From JABDJX01 sp039942715 (GTDB lineage: Bacteria > Pseudomonadota > Alphaproteobacteria > Rhodobacterales > Rhodobacteraceae), in contig JBDVBY010000004.1 in assembly GCA_039942715.1 (NCBI GenBank), positions 186,001-250,000 on the forward strand: a DNA stretch of 64,000 nt, read 5' to 3'. Of the stretch, positions 49,460 to 58,396 are shown one piece after another; the first letter of the stretch is position 1; every line of letters starts with the position of its first letter. A program made the position numbers and the translations under genes. Under the pieces are notes generated by a model. It ran no database searches, was not told the DNA's origin, and saw nothing but the letters and a program-made list of their open reading frames with translations.

Positions 49460-51823
49460 TCACGTCTTTAGGCCGACGTCTTTGCGCGCCTGCAACGTGA
49501 TCTCGCTGCGCGCCTCGTCAAAGCCATCCCATGGATCTGCCACCATCTTTTCTAATCGTTTTAGGGCTTTTTTGCGAAAGAATTCTGACGGCGGTAAGTT
49601 AGCGTTGAGGTCTTGCCACACCAAGGGCATCGCTGCGGGAAAACCATCCCGCGCCCTTAAGGAGTAACTTGCGACAGCCGATGTCCCAAAAGAGGTGCGA
49701 TTGATATCAAGGTAAATCCGCCCTTTGCGCGTTGTTTTGCTGACCTTATCGGTGAAAAGCCGGGGCATATCGCCCGCCATCGCCTTAGAGAACGCCTTTA
49801 GGTAGGTCTTGGCCGTTTTCCAATCATCCGTACCCGCCATTGGAACAACGATATGCACGCCCGCACCGCCGCTCATACGCACAAACGACGGCATACCTTG
49901 CAACTTAAGCCGCTCGTGCACCTCTGTTGCGGCACTCACGACGGTGGCCCAATCTACGCCTTCGCCAGGGTCGAGATCCAGTGTCATCCGGTCGGGATGA
50001 TCAAGATCGCTCACGGTGCAATCCCAAGGGTGGAACTCCATCACACCAAACTGGGGCAGCCCCAAAAAACCGCGCGGCTCGCGGATCACCAGAAACTCTT
50101 CATCGCGCGTATCGCCCATGGTTTCGACGCCATCAGGCAAGCCCGAGAATCCATGGCGCTGATAGTAGGTACCGGACAAATCCTCGCCCTGACAGCGGAT
50201 CAACGTCACGGGGCGGTTCATCAGATGCGGCAACATCCACTCGCCCGCCTTGGCGTACCAAAGAGCGACATCAAGCTTTGTCGTTTCGCCATCATAACTG
50301 CGATCAGGGTTTGTCAGGCGAATGTTCGCAAGATCACGATCTGTGATAAGCCGCGCCTTTCGAGGCGTTGGCTTCTTGCTGCCGATGCGGCGCACTTCAA
50401 GGATTGCGGCCTGCCGGATGATGTTCTTGGTCGTGCGTCCGCGATAACTGATTTCGGCCTCGAATTGGCCAGGCGCAATGAAATGCGCATTGGGTGTCTT
50501 AGGAATTGTGATCGCCGCCTTATCAATTTCAAGCGCCGACAAGTCCTGAAACAAGGCGCGCGTTTCGTCCAGCGACAAGCCAGTTCCTGCGCGCCCGACA
50601 TAGGTTACCTCACCCGTATCCTCGGCCAAAATGATCGAGGCCACATGGCGCGACGACGACTTGGTCGTGTACCCGACCACTGCAAAATTCGCGACATCAA
50701 AGCGTTTGGCCTTAAGCCAGTTCTTAGAACGCTCCTGACGGTATTTTGAGGTCTTCTGTTTCGAGACGACCCCTTCCAACCCCAACCGGCAGGCCTGCGC
50801 AAACAGCTTGCGGCCATCGCCTACTACATGATCCGAAAACTGAATCCGCCGCATGGCGTCAGCAGGTACAAGGCGACGCAGCCACTCTTTGCGCTCAACC
50901 AAAGGAAGCGCTGAAAGATCCCGACCGTTCAGATGGATCAGATCGAACGCATAAAACACAAGGTCATGATCGCGCCCTTCTGACAAAGCCTGTTGCAATT
51001 GCTCAAGCGAGGTCGCCCCGCGCGCATCCTGAACCGCAACCTCTCCATCGATGATTGCGGTCTTGCAATCCAAATCTGCGATGTGTGGGGTCAAAGCTTG
51101 ATATCGCTCGCTCCAGTCAAGCCCTTGGCGCGTGAAAAACCGCACGTTGTCGCCGTCTTTGCGCACCAATGTGCGATAACCGTCAAACTTGATCTCGTGA
51201 ATCCAGCCCTCGAATTCTGGTGGACTATCCACCGGCGAGGGCAGCATTGGGCTGATTTTTTTGGGCAGCTTTGCCACATCGCCGGGTAGTTTGGGTTTCG
51301 GAAACCGCTTGGCCTTGGGCACGTCGGGTTCGAACCCTTTGACGACTCCAGTGTCGCGTTCTTTTATCAAAAGCCACTCGCGTTCGGCCTTGGGAAGCCT
51401 TTTTAGCATGAAGCCCCCGCTCAGACGCACGCCAGCAAGCCGAAACTTGATCTCTCCGACTTCAAAAGCGGCGGCAACATCCGCGTCCAGTGGCACCCAT
51501 GTCCCAGCATCCCAAAGCCGCAAGACCCCAGCGCCATATTCGCCTTCGGGAATGATCCCTTCGAACTCAAGATAATCCAACGGATGATCCTCGGTCGCGA
51601 TAGCAAAACGTTTGTGCGCGGGATCAAGGCTCGGCCCTTCGGGAACAGCCCATGACCGCAACACGCCCCCCCATTCAAGGCGAAGGTCGAAATGCAATTT
51701 CTTCGCTTCGTGGCGTTGAACCACAAACCGCAATGCGTCTACGTCTGTCTCGCCTTGCGCTCCGAAAGGCTCGGGAGTGCGCAAAAACCGGCGACGCGCG
51801 TTATAATCATCAAGGCCTAGCAC
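49460..51823 (-). CDS. ligD: ATP-dependent DNA ligase D
   Basis: The product is about 787 residues. Domain order: 3'-phosphoesterase (about 20-150, HFDLRLEWGGVLRSWAVPEG), ATP-dependent ligase (about 200-500, with nucleotidyl lysine in EIKFDGYR, and IIDGEVAV), and archaeo-eukaryotic-primase-type polymerase (about 520-770, LDLDPGEGVDW and SGGAGVHIVVP). The start is uncertain: GTG 51823 gives MLGLDDYNARRRFLRTPEP, matching other LigD N-termini and lying 37 nt after the SWIM gene stop; a longer frame would overlap the SWIM gene. LigD fills, trims and seals Ku-bound ends. Confidence 0.93.
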   Translation of the reverse strand: MLGLDDYNARRRFLRTPEPFGAQGETDVDALRFVVQRHEAKKLHFDLRLEWGGVLRSWAVPEGPSLDPAHKRFAIATEDHPLDYLEFEGIIPEGEYGAGVLRLWDAGTWVPLDADVAAAFEVGEIKFRLAGVRLSGGFMLKRLPKAEREWLLIKERDTGVVKGFEPDVPKAKRFPKPKLPGDVAKLPKKISPMLPSPVDSPPEFEGWIHEIKFDGYRTLVRKDGDNVRFFTRQGLDWSERYQALTPHIADLDCKTAIIDGEVAVQDARGATSLEQLQQALSEGRDHDLVFYAFDLIHLNGRDLSALPLVERKEWLRRLVPADAMRRIQFSDHVVGDGRKLFAQACRLGLEGVVSKQKTSKYRQERSKNWLKAKRFDVANFAVVGYTTKSSSRHVASIILAEDTGEVTYVGRAGTGLSLDETRALFQDLSALEIDKAAITIPKTPNAHFIAPGQFEAEISYRGRTTKNIIRQAAILEVRRIGSKKPTPRKARLITDRDLANIRLTNPDRSYDGETTKLDVALWYAKAGEWMLPHLMNRPVTLIRCQGEDLSGTYYQRHGFSGLPDGVETMGDTRDEEFLVIREPRGFLGLPQFGVMEFHPWDCTVSDLDHPDRMTLDLDPGEGVDWATVVSAATEVHERLKLQGMPSFVRMSGGAGVHIVVPMAGTDDWKTAKTYLKAFSKAMAGDMPRLFTDKVSKTTRKGRIYLDINRTSFGTSAVASYSLRARDGFPAAMPLVWQDLNANLPPSEFFRKKALKRLEKMVADPWDGFDEARSEITLQARKDVGLKT

Positions 51824-51860
51824 TGCGCGAAATATGACAGAGTTATCGCGTTCCTGTCGA

Positions 51861-53819
51861 TCAAAACGCGCGCTGCAGAATTTGCGAGGCGATGTAGCTT
51901 GCGCGCAAGCCATCTTCGGGTGTGCCCGTCGCCTCGGTTTGCGCCAATGCTTTGGACAGTGAGCCGAACCCAATCGTCTCGGCCCTTTCGGCCAATTTGG
52001 GAAGCGCTGGTGCCGTGCCAAAGCGGAGTTTTTCTGCAATGGCATCAAAACTAGACAGTGCCAATGCTCGGATAGGATCGCTTTCTTGCGGATCAGGGCC
52101 AGACCCCACAACGGCGGTTTTCAGGAACGCAGCAATGCGCCCGCCCACGGCGGCAACCCCGCCGGTGTTGCGAACATGCGGCGGATCAAGCGTAAGATTG
52201 ATGCAAGAGCGCTCGCTACCCGAATTGCGCAGGTAGGCTGTGACAGGGGTAACAGAAAGGGCATTGTCGGCTTGCGTGACTTCGCACAACAACATTGCAA
52301 TACGCGCGCTGTTGTTTGACAGCCACTCAACGTCTTCTACACGATCCGCAGACAACTTCAGAGGCAATCCAGTACCCAGACCATCGCGTGCGGTAAGGTG
52401 GTAGGTTTGGGCAATATCATCAAAACGGGCATCGCCAAGGGATTTGGGCTGTATCAACAACGGTATGGCTCGCCCGTCCCACTGCAGCCCGCTTGGCAGG
52501 CGATTTGCGACATCAGCGTGGGCGGCAGACCATAAGCTGTGCAAAAGGCCTGCTTCGGCCAGCTCTTCGACAATTGGACGCGCGGCAATCTTTTTGGCGT
52601 GTGCGCCCTCCCATGAAATCTGATTGTCAGTTGAAACTTGAGGGTGCTGCAAATGCAGATGCTCGCCAATAAGCCCTTCAACAAGATCGAGACCCCAAAG
52701 CGGTGCGTTGTAGACAGAACGCGGCGAAAAACTGGGGTCCATGCCTGCGGCGCGGGCTTGGCCGGTGCTATACCAAGTGCCGGTCTCTGGATCGACAGCA
52801 TGGATGCGAGTGCCGCGAGCCCCGCTGCCCGCCGTCCATTTCACCGCACTAAGGACGCGAATGTCGAGCGTGTCGCGCTCGCCATAGTGACGACGGATGA
52901 CACCTGTCAGATCTGGTGAGGACGGGTTGACCTCCAGCGCATGGGTAAGCGCACAGGCGAGCGCTGCATCAGAGAGGAAACGCGCATCATCATAGGAGAA
53001 ATGATTGGTGCGAGCCGCGCGCGCGTGACGCGTAAGCAGGCGCAGAAGAGCCGTCAGGCGCGGAGCGGCTTGGGCACGGGCAGAAATCGAGAGGTCGAAA
53101 ATCTGATCTTCAGCAATTGCAGAGCCACCACCCAAGACACCAGTGACAAGCGCCATGATCGCCTCGCGCGCAGCGGTGACAGTCTCGACGCTAAGGCTTT
53201 CAACATCGGGCGCATCGGTTTCCAGCGCATCAAGTGCGGCAGTCCCCGCTTGTGCGCGCAAAATCAGTGCAGCGGTGGTCACCACGCGGCGCTTGGTGGT
53301 TTTGGCACCTTTGTAGACTGCGCCTTTCAATCCAAGACCAGCAAGCACAACAACCGGATGATCCGTGTCAGGAAGCTGGACAGATGTGTTGGGACCGTCT
53401 TCGGCGATGGTTGCTTCGGTGCTGATGAGCGCTTGGCGCACAGCTTTGTCCCAATCAGCGCCGGCGAATTTGCGGATGTCACCCTCAGTGAGTGCGAGGA
53501 TATCATCGCGTGCGTTAGGCGCGGGCGTTGGCTCGTCTTGCGAGGCCCCCTCACCGCTGTCGCGCAAAGCAAGGATGGCGAGGATAATGTGGCGGCAAAT
53601 GCCCGTGGCTGGGCAGCCACATTGAGCGGCACTTGGGCCAGCGGCGTCGAGTTGAACTTCCTGCCCATCCGCCGTCACCGAGGCGCTTATCTCATCGCGC
53701 GCTTTGACCTCGGCCTTACCCGCTTCAAGATCTCGGGTGGCGCGACGGACAAGGCCGACAGAGGCCAAGGCAGAAAGCGCACTTGCATCGTGAGTGTCGA
53801 GCATGGCGTTGAGGCTCAT
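51861..53819 (-). CDS. SWIM zinc-finger protein (YehQ-like)
   Basis: The product is 652 residues. The SWIM zinc motif CxCPx4CxH is at Cys67, Cys69, Cys75 and His77 (CGCPATGICRH). The rest is a large helical/beta region without another recognised domain, but with the composition typical of SWIM partners of MoxR-VWA clusters. SWIM fingers bind DNA or protein. The gene starts by overlap with the VWA gene stop (ATGA) and lies directly upstream of ligD. In E. coli the related yehQ gene is in the yehI-yehL-yehM-yehP-yehQ group, function unknown. Confidence 0.82.
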   Translation of the reverse strand: MSLNAMLDTHDASALSALASVGLVRRATRDLEAGKAEVKARDEISASVTADGQEVQLDAAGPSAAQCGCPATGICRHIILAILALRDSGEGASQDEPTPAPNARDDILALTEGDIRKFAGADWDKAVRQALISTEATIAEDGPNTSVQLPDTDHPVVVLAGLGLKGAVYKGAKTTKRRVVTTAALILRAQAGTAALDALETDAPDVESLSVETVTAAREAIMALVTGVLGGGSAIAEDQIFDLSISARAQAAPRLTALLRLLTRHARAARTNHFSYDDARFLSDAALACALTHALEVNPSSPDLTGVIRRHYGERDTLDIRVLSAVKWTAGSGARGTRIHAVDPETGTWYSTGQARAAGMDPSFSPRSVYNAPLWGLDLVEGLIGEHLHLQHPQVSTDNQISWEGAHAKKIAARPIVEELAEAGLLHSLWSAAHADVANRLPSGLQWDGRAIPLLIQPKSLGDARFDDIAQTYHLTARDGLGTGLPLKLSADRVEDVEWLSNNSARIAMLLCEVTQADNALSVTPVTAYLRNSGSERSCINLTLDPPHVRNTGGVAAVGGRIAAFLKTAVVGSGPDPQESDPIRALALSSFDAIAEKLRFGTAPALPKLAERAETIGFGSLSKALAQTEATGTPEDGLRASYIASQILQRAF

Positions 53820-54928
53820 GACATCACCTCGGCCAGCCAGTGCGCAAACTTGTCGGGTGTCATTGCGCCAACGTGCATGCCCAAATTGGCAGCCTCGCCA
53901 GCGATCTTTGGATCAAAGAAAGGCGCACCGCTTTCATCCAGCGCCAGTAGGCCGATCATTGTAACGCGCGCTTCGGCCATGCGGGCAAGCGACGCGTAAA
54001 GCGGGCGCGGCCCCATCCCTTCACAGAAATCGGTGATCAGCGCGAAGACGGTACGCGAGGGGTTCTCGATCAGATCTTCGCAATAGGTCGTCGCGCGACC
54101 GATATTTGTACCGCCACCCAGTTGCACCGACAAAAGCGTATCAAGCGGATCCGTGAGCTTGTCAGACACATCAACGATTGAGGTATCAAACAGCACCATT
54201 TTAACGCGCACACCCGGAAGGCCAGACAAGATTGCAGCCATAACGGCGGCATAAATGATGCTATCGGTCATCGAGCCGGATTGGTCGACACACAGGATCA
54301 CCGTCCAAGGTAGGCGGCGCTTTTCACGACTATTGAACCGCAGGTTTTCGGCAATGATGCGGTTGGTCTCTGGATCGTAGGTTTTGAGATTGTCGCGCAG
54401 TGTCGCACGCCAATCAAAATTCGCGGCAGAGGCGATGTTAGAGCGGCGAAACCGATTGCGACGACCAGAAAAGGCGCGCATGACCTCGTGGCGCAGACGC
54501 TCCATGATATCTTGGATTACGCGGTTGGCGATCTCGCGCAGCTTGGCTTGCAAAGCCGGGTCGGCGCGATCGTGGAAGCCGAGCAGAACTTTGAGCAAGT
54601 CTTGGTTCGGCTCCAGATCGTCGAGCGTTTTGGGATCTTTGAGCAGATCAGTCAGCCCGTAACGTTTCAGAGCGTGACCTTGCAACGTCTCAAACGTGCT
54701 GTTGGGAAACAGACCGCGCGCCTTTCCAAGCCACTTTAACGGGCGCATTTGCGTTGGGTCTTTCGAGCCGGGACCGCGGTCGCGCTCCAGCCCCCTGCCT
54801 TCGTATTCGCGACCATAAAGGAACTCTAGCGCGCCATCCATTTGCCCATCGCGCCCCGACAGATCGCCAAGATTGGGTTTGGCGTATTGGCCAAGAGTAA
54901 GTCGCCAACGGCGTGCACCTTCGTTCAT
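53816..54928 (-). CDS. VWA-domain protein of MoxR partner type (YehP/CoxE-like)
   Basis: The product is 370 residues. A helical N-terminal half is followed by a von Willebrand A domain with MIDAS motif DQSGSM (Asp215, Ser217, Ser219), an aligned threonine in GGGTNIGRA, and ITDFCEG as the distal aspartate. In known MoxR-VWA pairs the ATPase remodels a client bound through the VWA protein. It overlaps the DUF5682 gene (upstream) and the SWIM gene (downstream) by 4 nt each, so all three are translationally coupled. Confidence 0.86.
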   Translation of the reverse strand: MNEGARRWRLTLGQYAKPNLGDLSGRDGQMDGALEFLYGREYEGRGLERDRGPGSKDPTQMRPLKWLGKARGLFPNSTFETLQGHALKRYGLTDLLKDPKTLDDLEPNQDLLKVLLGFHDRADPALQAKLREIANRVIQDIMERLRHEVMRAFSGRRNRFRRSNIASAANFDWRATLRDNLKTYDPETNRIIAENLRFNSREKRRLPWTVILCVDQSGSMTDSIIYAAVMAAILSGLPGVRVKMVLFDTSIVDVSDKLTDPLDTLLSVQLGGGTNIGRATTYCEDLIENPSRTVFALITDFCEGMGPRPLYASLARMAEARVTMIGLLALDESGAPFFDPKIAGEAANLGMHVGAMTPDKFAHWLAEVMS

Positions 54929-57312
54929 GTTCCCGCCCCATTGATCCAGTCGGTCAGACTGTCATTGGCAAGGCTGGCAAGCAGGTTGCGCTCAATATCA
55001 AGCGCGCGGCTCAAGTCGGCCTCGGTTGCGGTGGGCGCTTTCAACAAACTGCCGGTCTGAACGTCATGGATGCGGGCTAGCTCGGCAGCAAGACGGTCAG
55101 TGTCACGCGGGTTAAGCGCAGTAAAAGCAAGGCGCATGTGCGGCAGCAGGTCAAGGAATTCGGTCTCATCCAGAGAGCAAAGGAACTCGTCGACGACAGT
55201 GAGAAGCCCGTCAGAGTGCCACAAAAGCAGTGGTGCGGTATGCAGGATGCCCCGCAAGATTCCGATGCGATCCTCCAGATCCAGAGAGACGCCTGAGAGG
55301 CGGCCAGCAACAGCGTTTGGCAAATCTGAGGCAGGACGCAGGCCCGATTGGACAGAGACAGCTAAAAGCGCGCCAAGGATGACAGGATTTTCGACATTGT
55401 CGGTGACGCGGGCAAGAGCCTCGCTCAGCATATCCGGATCAAGACCGGTGCTCGAGGCATCGCGGAGGATTTCGGTGGTGGTGCGGATCGCTTCCAGCCG
55501 TTCGCCGACCTGTTCATCACTGGTGTTCGGAAGTTCGTCACACAGGAAAATAAGTCGTGCGTAAGCAGCGCTCACTGTCGAAGAAAGATCCAACTCGACG
55601 GGCGCGCGCATCGGACCGGTGGCGTTGGCAAGGAACATAAGCCTACGCAGCGCATGGGTAGTGGTGGAAAAGGTTCCAAGAGTCTGGATGTCTTGGGCAA
55701 GGTTGCTCAGGACAGGGACAAGCTCTGTGCCAAGGCCAGCAAGGATACCGCGCGACAAAAGGGTGACCATCTCGGGCAAATCACGGGCATTGCCGTCGTT
55801 GATCATCACTTGGCGCGCGCGGATCAGGTGGCCGAGACAGGCGGTAGGAAGGTCATCGCCCAGAACAGCATTTTCAATCAGGTGGCCTTCAACGGCAGGG
55901 GACCAAGTGTAACGCCATTCTTCAAACAATAGTTCAGTGCGGCTGCCCGAGATGTAATCAGGCCCAATTTCGCGGCTCGCAAAAGGAGAGGCGATGAGTG
56001 CAAGCGCATGGCAAAAACGGGAGGCCTCCAGATGCGCGTCCTTGCGGCGGATGTCGAGCTTGCGGGAACGCGTTTGCGTATCGGTGATGTCAAAGCGGTG
56101 CTTGCGGGCGCGACGATGAACGTCTTCGACCAGCGGTGGTGCACCGGCCGCGGCAGGGATTTGACCAAGTGCGTCGCCACATAAGAACGCCTGCAAAGCC
56201 GTTACAATGGCATCACGTCCTTGACTTTCGCCTTTGACAAGCGCGCCTTGCACGCCGTCAATCAAATCGTGACGCAACGCGCCGGGACGTCCGCGCAACC
56301 GGGACAGACCTTCGGCGATACGGATCGCTTCGACTTGGGCAGGCAGTGAGATGACGTGACCGTCGGCGCGCATCTTGTCCGAAAATTTCGAGAGCAGATC
56401 AATCGTGATTCTGCGCCACCCCACCTCGCTTGCGGGTGGATGATCCCAGAGGTGTTGATAGTAACCGGGTTGCGGCAAACCAGCGGCATAACCGTTGAGC
56501 GCGTCGAGCGCGCGAAAGCCGTAGCGGATGAGATAACAATCCGTGGGCGCACTGGCGGTTTTGGGTTTCGGCGTTTTAGAGAGATCACCGATAAGAGCGG
56601 GCGCGTGGAACCCGCCGACCACCACCACGACGGGGCCACCTTTTTCCAAGGCGGTTTTGATGGCATGAGCCATGTGCGTTTCGCGGCTGGTGTCGCCGTT
56701 CGCGTCGATGATTTCAGGCGGTGTGGCCATACGCATGCCCGCGCAGTAAACGCCGACGTCGGTGAAGAAGCTCTGCCAGTCGTCCGCACCAATTTGCGCC
56801 TCGAACAAATGATCCCAAAGCTCGAATCCATCGCGACAGCCGGTCGCTTGCGTTAAGCCGCGCGTGTAATCGTTGCTGTCGAAGTGATGTTCGTCAGTGA
56901 AAACAAGCGGTTCGGTCTGTTCGGGGTCGCGACCCAAAGCCTTATCGGCGGCAGGCGCATCGATGAACTGAAGGTTTGCGCCAAGATTTTGGCCATCGCG
57001 CAGGGCGATATACTCCGGCGAATGGGCGCAGAAAGGATAGTATCCGGCGACGCGAGGGCGCTCGCCCTTGGGATCGACAAGTGCCACAAGCGCGACGGGT
57101 GGCCGTGTCGCCTCATCGAGTAGAAGGGGGATTTGCGGCGCGAAATCCGCCGGTGCTTCGATCAGCACATGTTTGGGTTTCACCTCGGCCAGCAATTTAC
57201 GCAGATACCACGCACAGCCGGGCGAATGATGCCGGATGGGCACCACGTAAAGGCCACGCTCGGGTTGGAACAGACCCGCGCGCACCGTTCGCAATGTGTC
57301 TGGATCAGTCAC
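54925..57312 (-). CDS. DUF5682 family protein (YehM-like)
   Basis: The product is 795 residues from GTG 57312, which overlaps the MoxR stop by 8 nt; upstream in-frame starts run through the MoxR gene. The N-terminus has the hallmark VVPIRHHSPGCAWYLRKLL and HVLIEAPADF, reminiscent of the EreA/ChaN/TraB-like fold proposed for this family, and VVVVGGFHAPAL further on. The long C-terminal part is helical. The activity is not established. It is always found with MoxR, VWA and SWIM partners in clusters of this kind, to my knowledge. Confidence 0.78.
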   Translation of the reverse strand: MTDPDTLRTVRAGLFQPERGLYVVPIRHHSPGCAWYLRKLLAEVKPKHVLIEAPADFAPQIPLLLDEATRPPVALVALVDPKGERPRVAGYYPFCAHSPEYIALRDGQNLGANLQFIDAPAADKALGRDPEQTEPLVFTDEHHFDSNDYTRGLTQATGCRDGFELWDHLFEAQIGADDWQSFFTDVGVYCAGMRMATPPEIIDANGDTSRETHMAHAIKTALEKGGPVVVVVGGFHAPALIGDLSKTPKPKTASAPTDCYLIRYGFRALDALNGYAAGLPQPGYYQHLWDHPPASEVGWRRITIDLLSKFSDKMRADGHVISLPAQVEAIRIAEGLSRLRGRPGALRHDLIDGVQGALVKGESQGRDAIVTALQAFLCGDALGQIPAAAGAPPLVEDVHRRARKHRFDITDTQTRSRKLDIRRKDAHLEASRFCHALALIASPFASREIGPDYISGSRTELLFEEWRYTWSPAVEGHLIENAVLGDDLPTACLGHLIRARQVMINDGNARDLPEMVTLLSRGILAGLGTELVPVLSNLAQDIQTLGTFSTTTHALRRLMFLANATGPMRAPVELDLSSTVSAAYARLIFLCDELPNTSDEQVGERLEAIRTTTEILRDASSTGLDPDMLSEALARVTDNVENPVILGALLAVSVQSGLRPASDLPNAVAGRLSGVSLDLEDRIGILRGILHTAPLLLWHSDGLLTVVDEFLCSLDETEFLDLLPHMRLAFTALNPRDTDRLAAELARIHDVQTGSLLKAPTATEADLSRALDIERNLLASLANDSLTDWINGAGT

Positions 57313-58396
57313 GCAGGCTTTCTTTGGCTGCCTTGTGGAAAGAGGCCCAAGCACGCGACGTGCGGCTTCGCGGTTTGGCAATTTGATCGACGTAGGCGCG
57401 CAATTTTCGAGCGTCTTCGGGATCGTCCTTGAACACCGTGCCACCAAGTTGATTGGCCACCTGCCCGGCTGTCAATGTGCCGTCGCCAAGGAATGCCGCT
57501 TCAAGGGCTGCGGCGTGCATGACGTTGACGGCTTCTGCCGTCGACATGACGCTGTTTGGCACCGCAACCGTCGCGCCATCTGCGGTTTTGCCGGTCCGTA
57601 AGTCGCGGAAGACCGCGACAACAAGGTCAAGCACATCAGGTTTCAGCGCAATTTGCACAGGCGCATCTGCCATGCGCTCACTAACCTGCTTGTCGATCAG
57701 TTGTTTCTCGAACGCGGCATCAGCAATGGGGTGAACCGTCTCAAAATTAAAACGGCGTTTCAAAGCGCTCGACATATCGTGCACGCCCCGATCGCGTAGG
57801 TTCGCCGTGCCGATCAAATTGAAACCGGGGATCGCGCGGCTTTCGACTTCGGCACCAAGCTCGGGGATCGCGATGGTCTTTTCTGACATCAGCGAGATGA
57901 TCGCATCCTGCACTTCGGGCGCACAGCGGGTCAGTTCTTCGATCCGTGCAATGCGCCCCTCGCGCATGGCGGTCAGGATGGGGGAAGCCACAAGCGCGCG
58001 TTCGCTCGGGCCTTCAGCAAGCAGTAGCGCATAGTTCCAGCCATAGCGCAGATGGTCTTCGATAATCCCGGCAGAGCCTTGCACAACCAGTTTCGAGGTG
58101 TCGCTGATCGCGGCGGAAAGCAGTTCAGACAAAAGCGATTTTGCCGTGCCCGGTTCGCCCACGAGCATTAGACCTTGATGGCCCATCAGCGAAACGATGC
58201 ACCGATCAACCAGTGGATCATCCCCGAAGAATTTCTGCGACACATCAAGCGCCTTGTCACCAAGGATAAATCGGCGCACCGCGCGCGGGGAAAGCCGCCA
58301 TCCAGCAGGTTTCGGATCGCTGTCAGCCTCTTTCAGGCGTGCAAGTTCGTCGCCATAGCGTACCTCGGCGGGCGCGCGTTGTGTTTGCTCTACCAT
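57305..58396 (-). CDS. MoxR-family AAA+ ATPase (YehL-like)
   Basis: The product is 363 residues, an AAA+ ATPase of the MoxR group: Walker A GEPGTAKS (80-87), the GSAGIIEDHLRYGWNYALL insert, Walker B-like GRIARIEEL, sensor region FNLIGTANLRDRGVHDMS and arginine finger ALKRRFNFE. It should act as a chaperone-like remodeller, working with the VWA protein. The start overlaps the DUF4132 gene stop by 7 nt. Confidence 0.9.
   Translation of the reverse strand: MVEQTQRAPAEVRYGDELARLKEADSDPKPAGWRLSPRAVRRFILGDKALDVSQKFFGDDPLVDRCIVSLMGHQGLMLVGEPGTAKSLLSELLSAAISDTSKLVVQGSAGIIEDHLRYGWNYALLLAEGPSERALVASPILTAMREGRIARIEELTRCAPEVQDAIISLMSEKTIAIPELGAEVESRAIPGFNLIGTANLRDRGVHDMSSALKRRFNFETVHPIADAAFEKQLIDKQVSERMADAPVQIALKPDVLDLVVAVFRDLRTGKTADGATVAVPNSVMSTAEAVNVMHAAALEAAFLGDGTLTAGQVANQLGGTVFKDDPEDARKLRAYVDQIAKPRSRTSRAWASFHKAAKESLRD

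Noticed and set aside
49853..50749. A 298-codon plus-strand frame
   Set aside because: It is antisense to the ligase and polymerase parts of ligD, where conserved motifs are continuous.
52941..53999. A 352-codon plus-strand frame
   Set aside because: It is antisense to the SWIM and VWA genes and has the biased composition of a shadow frame.
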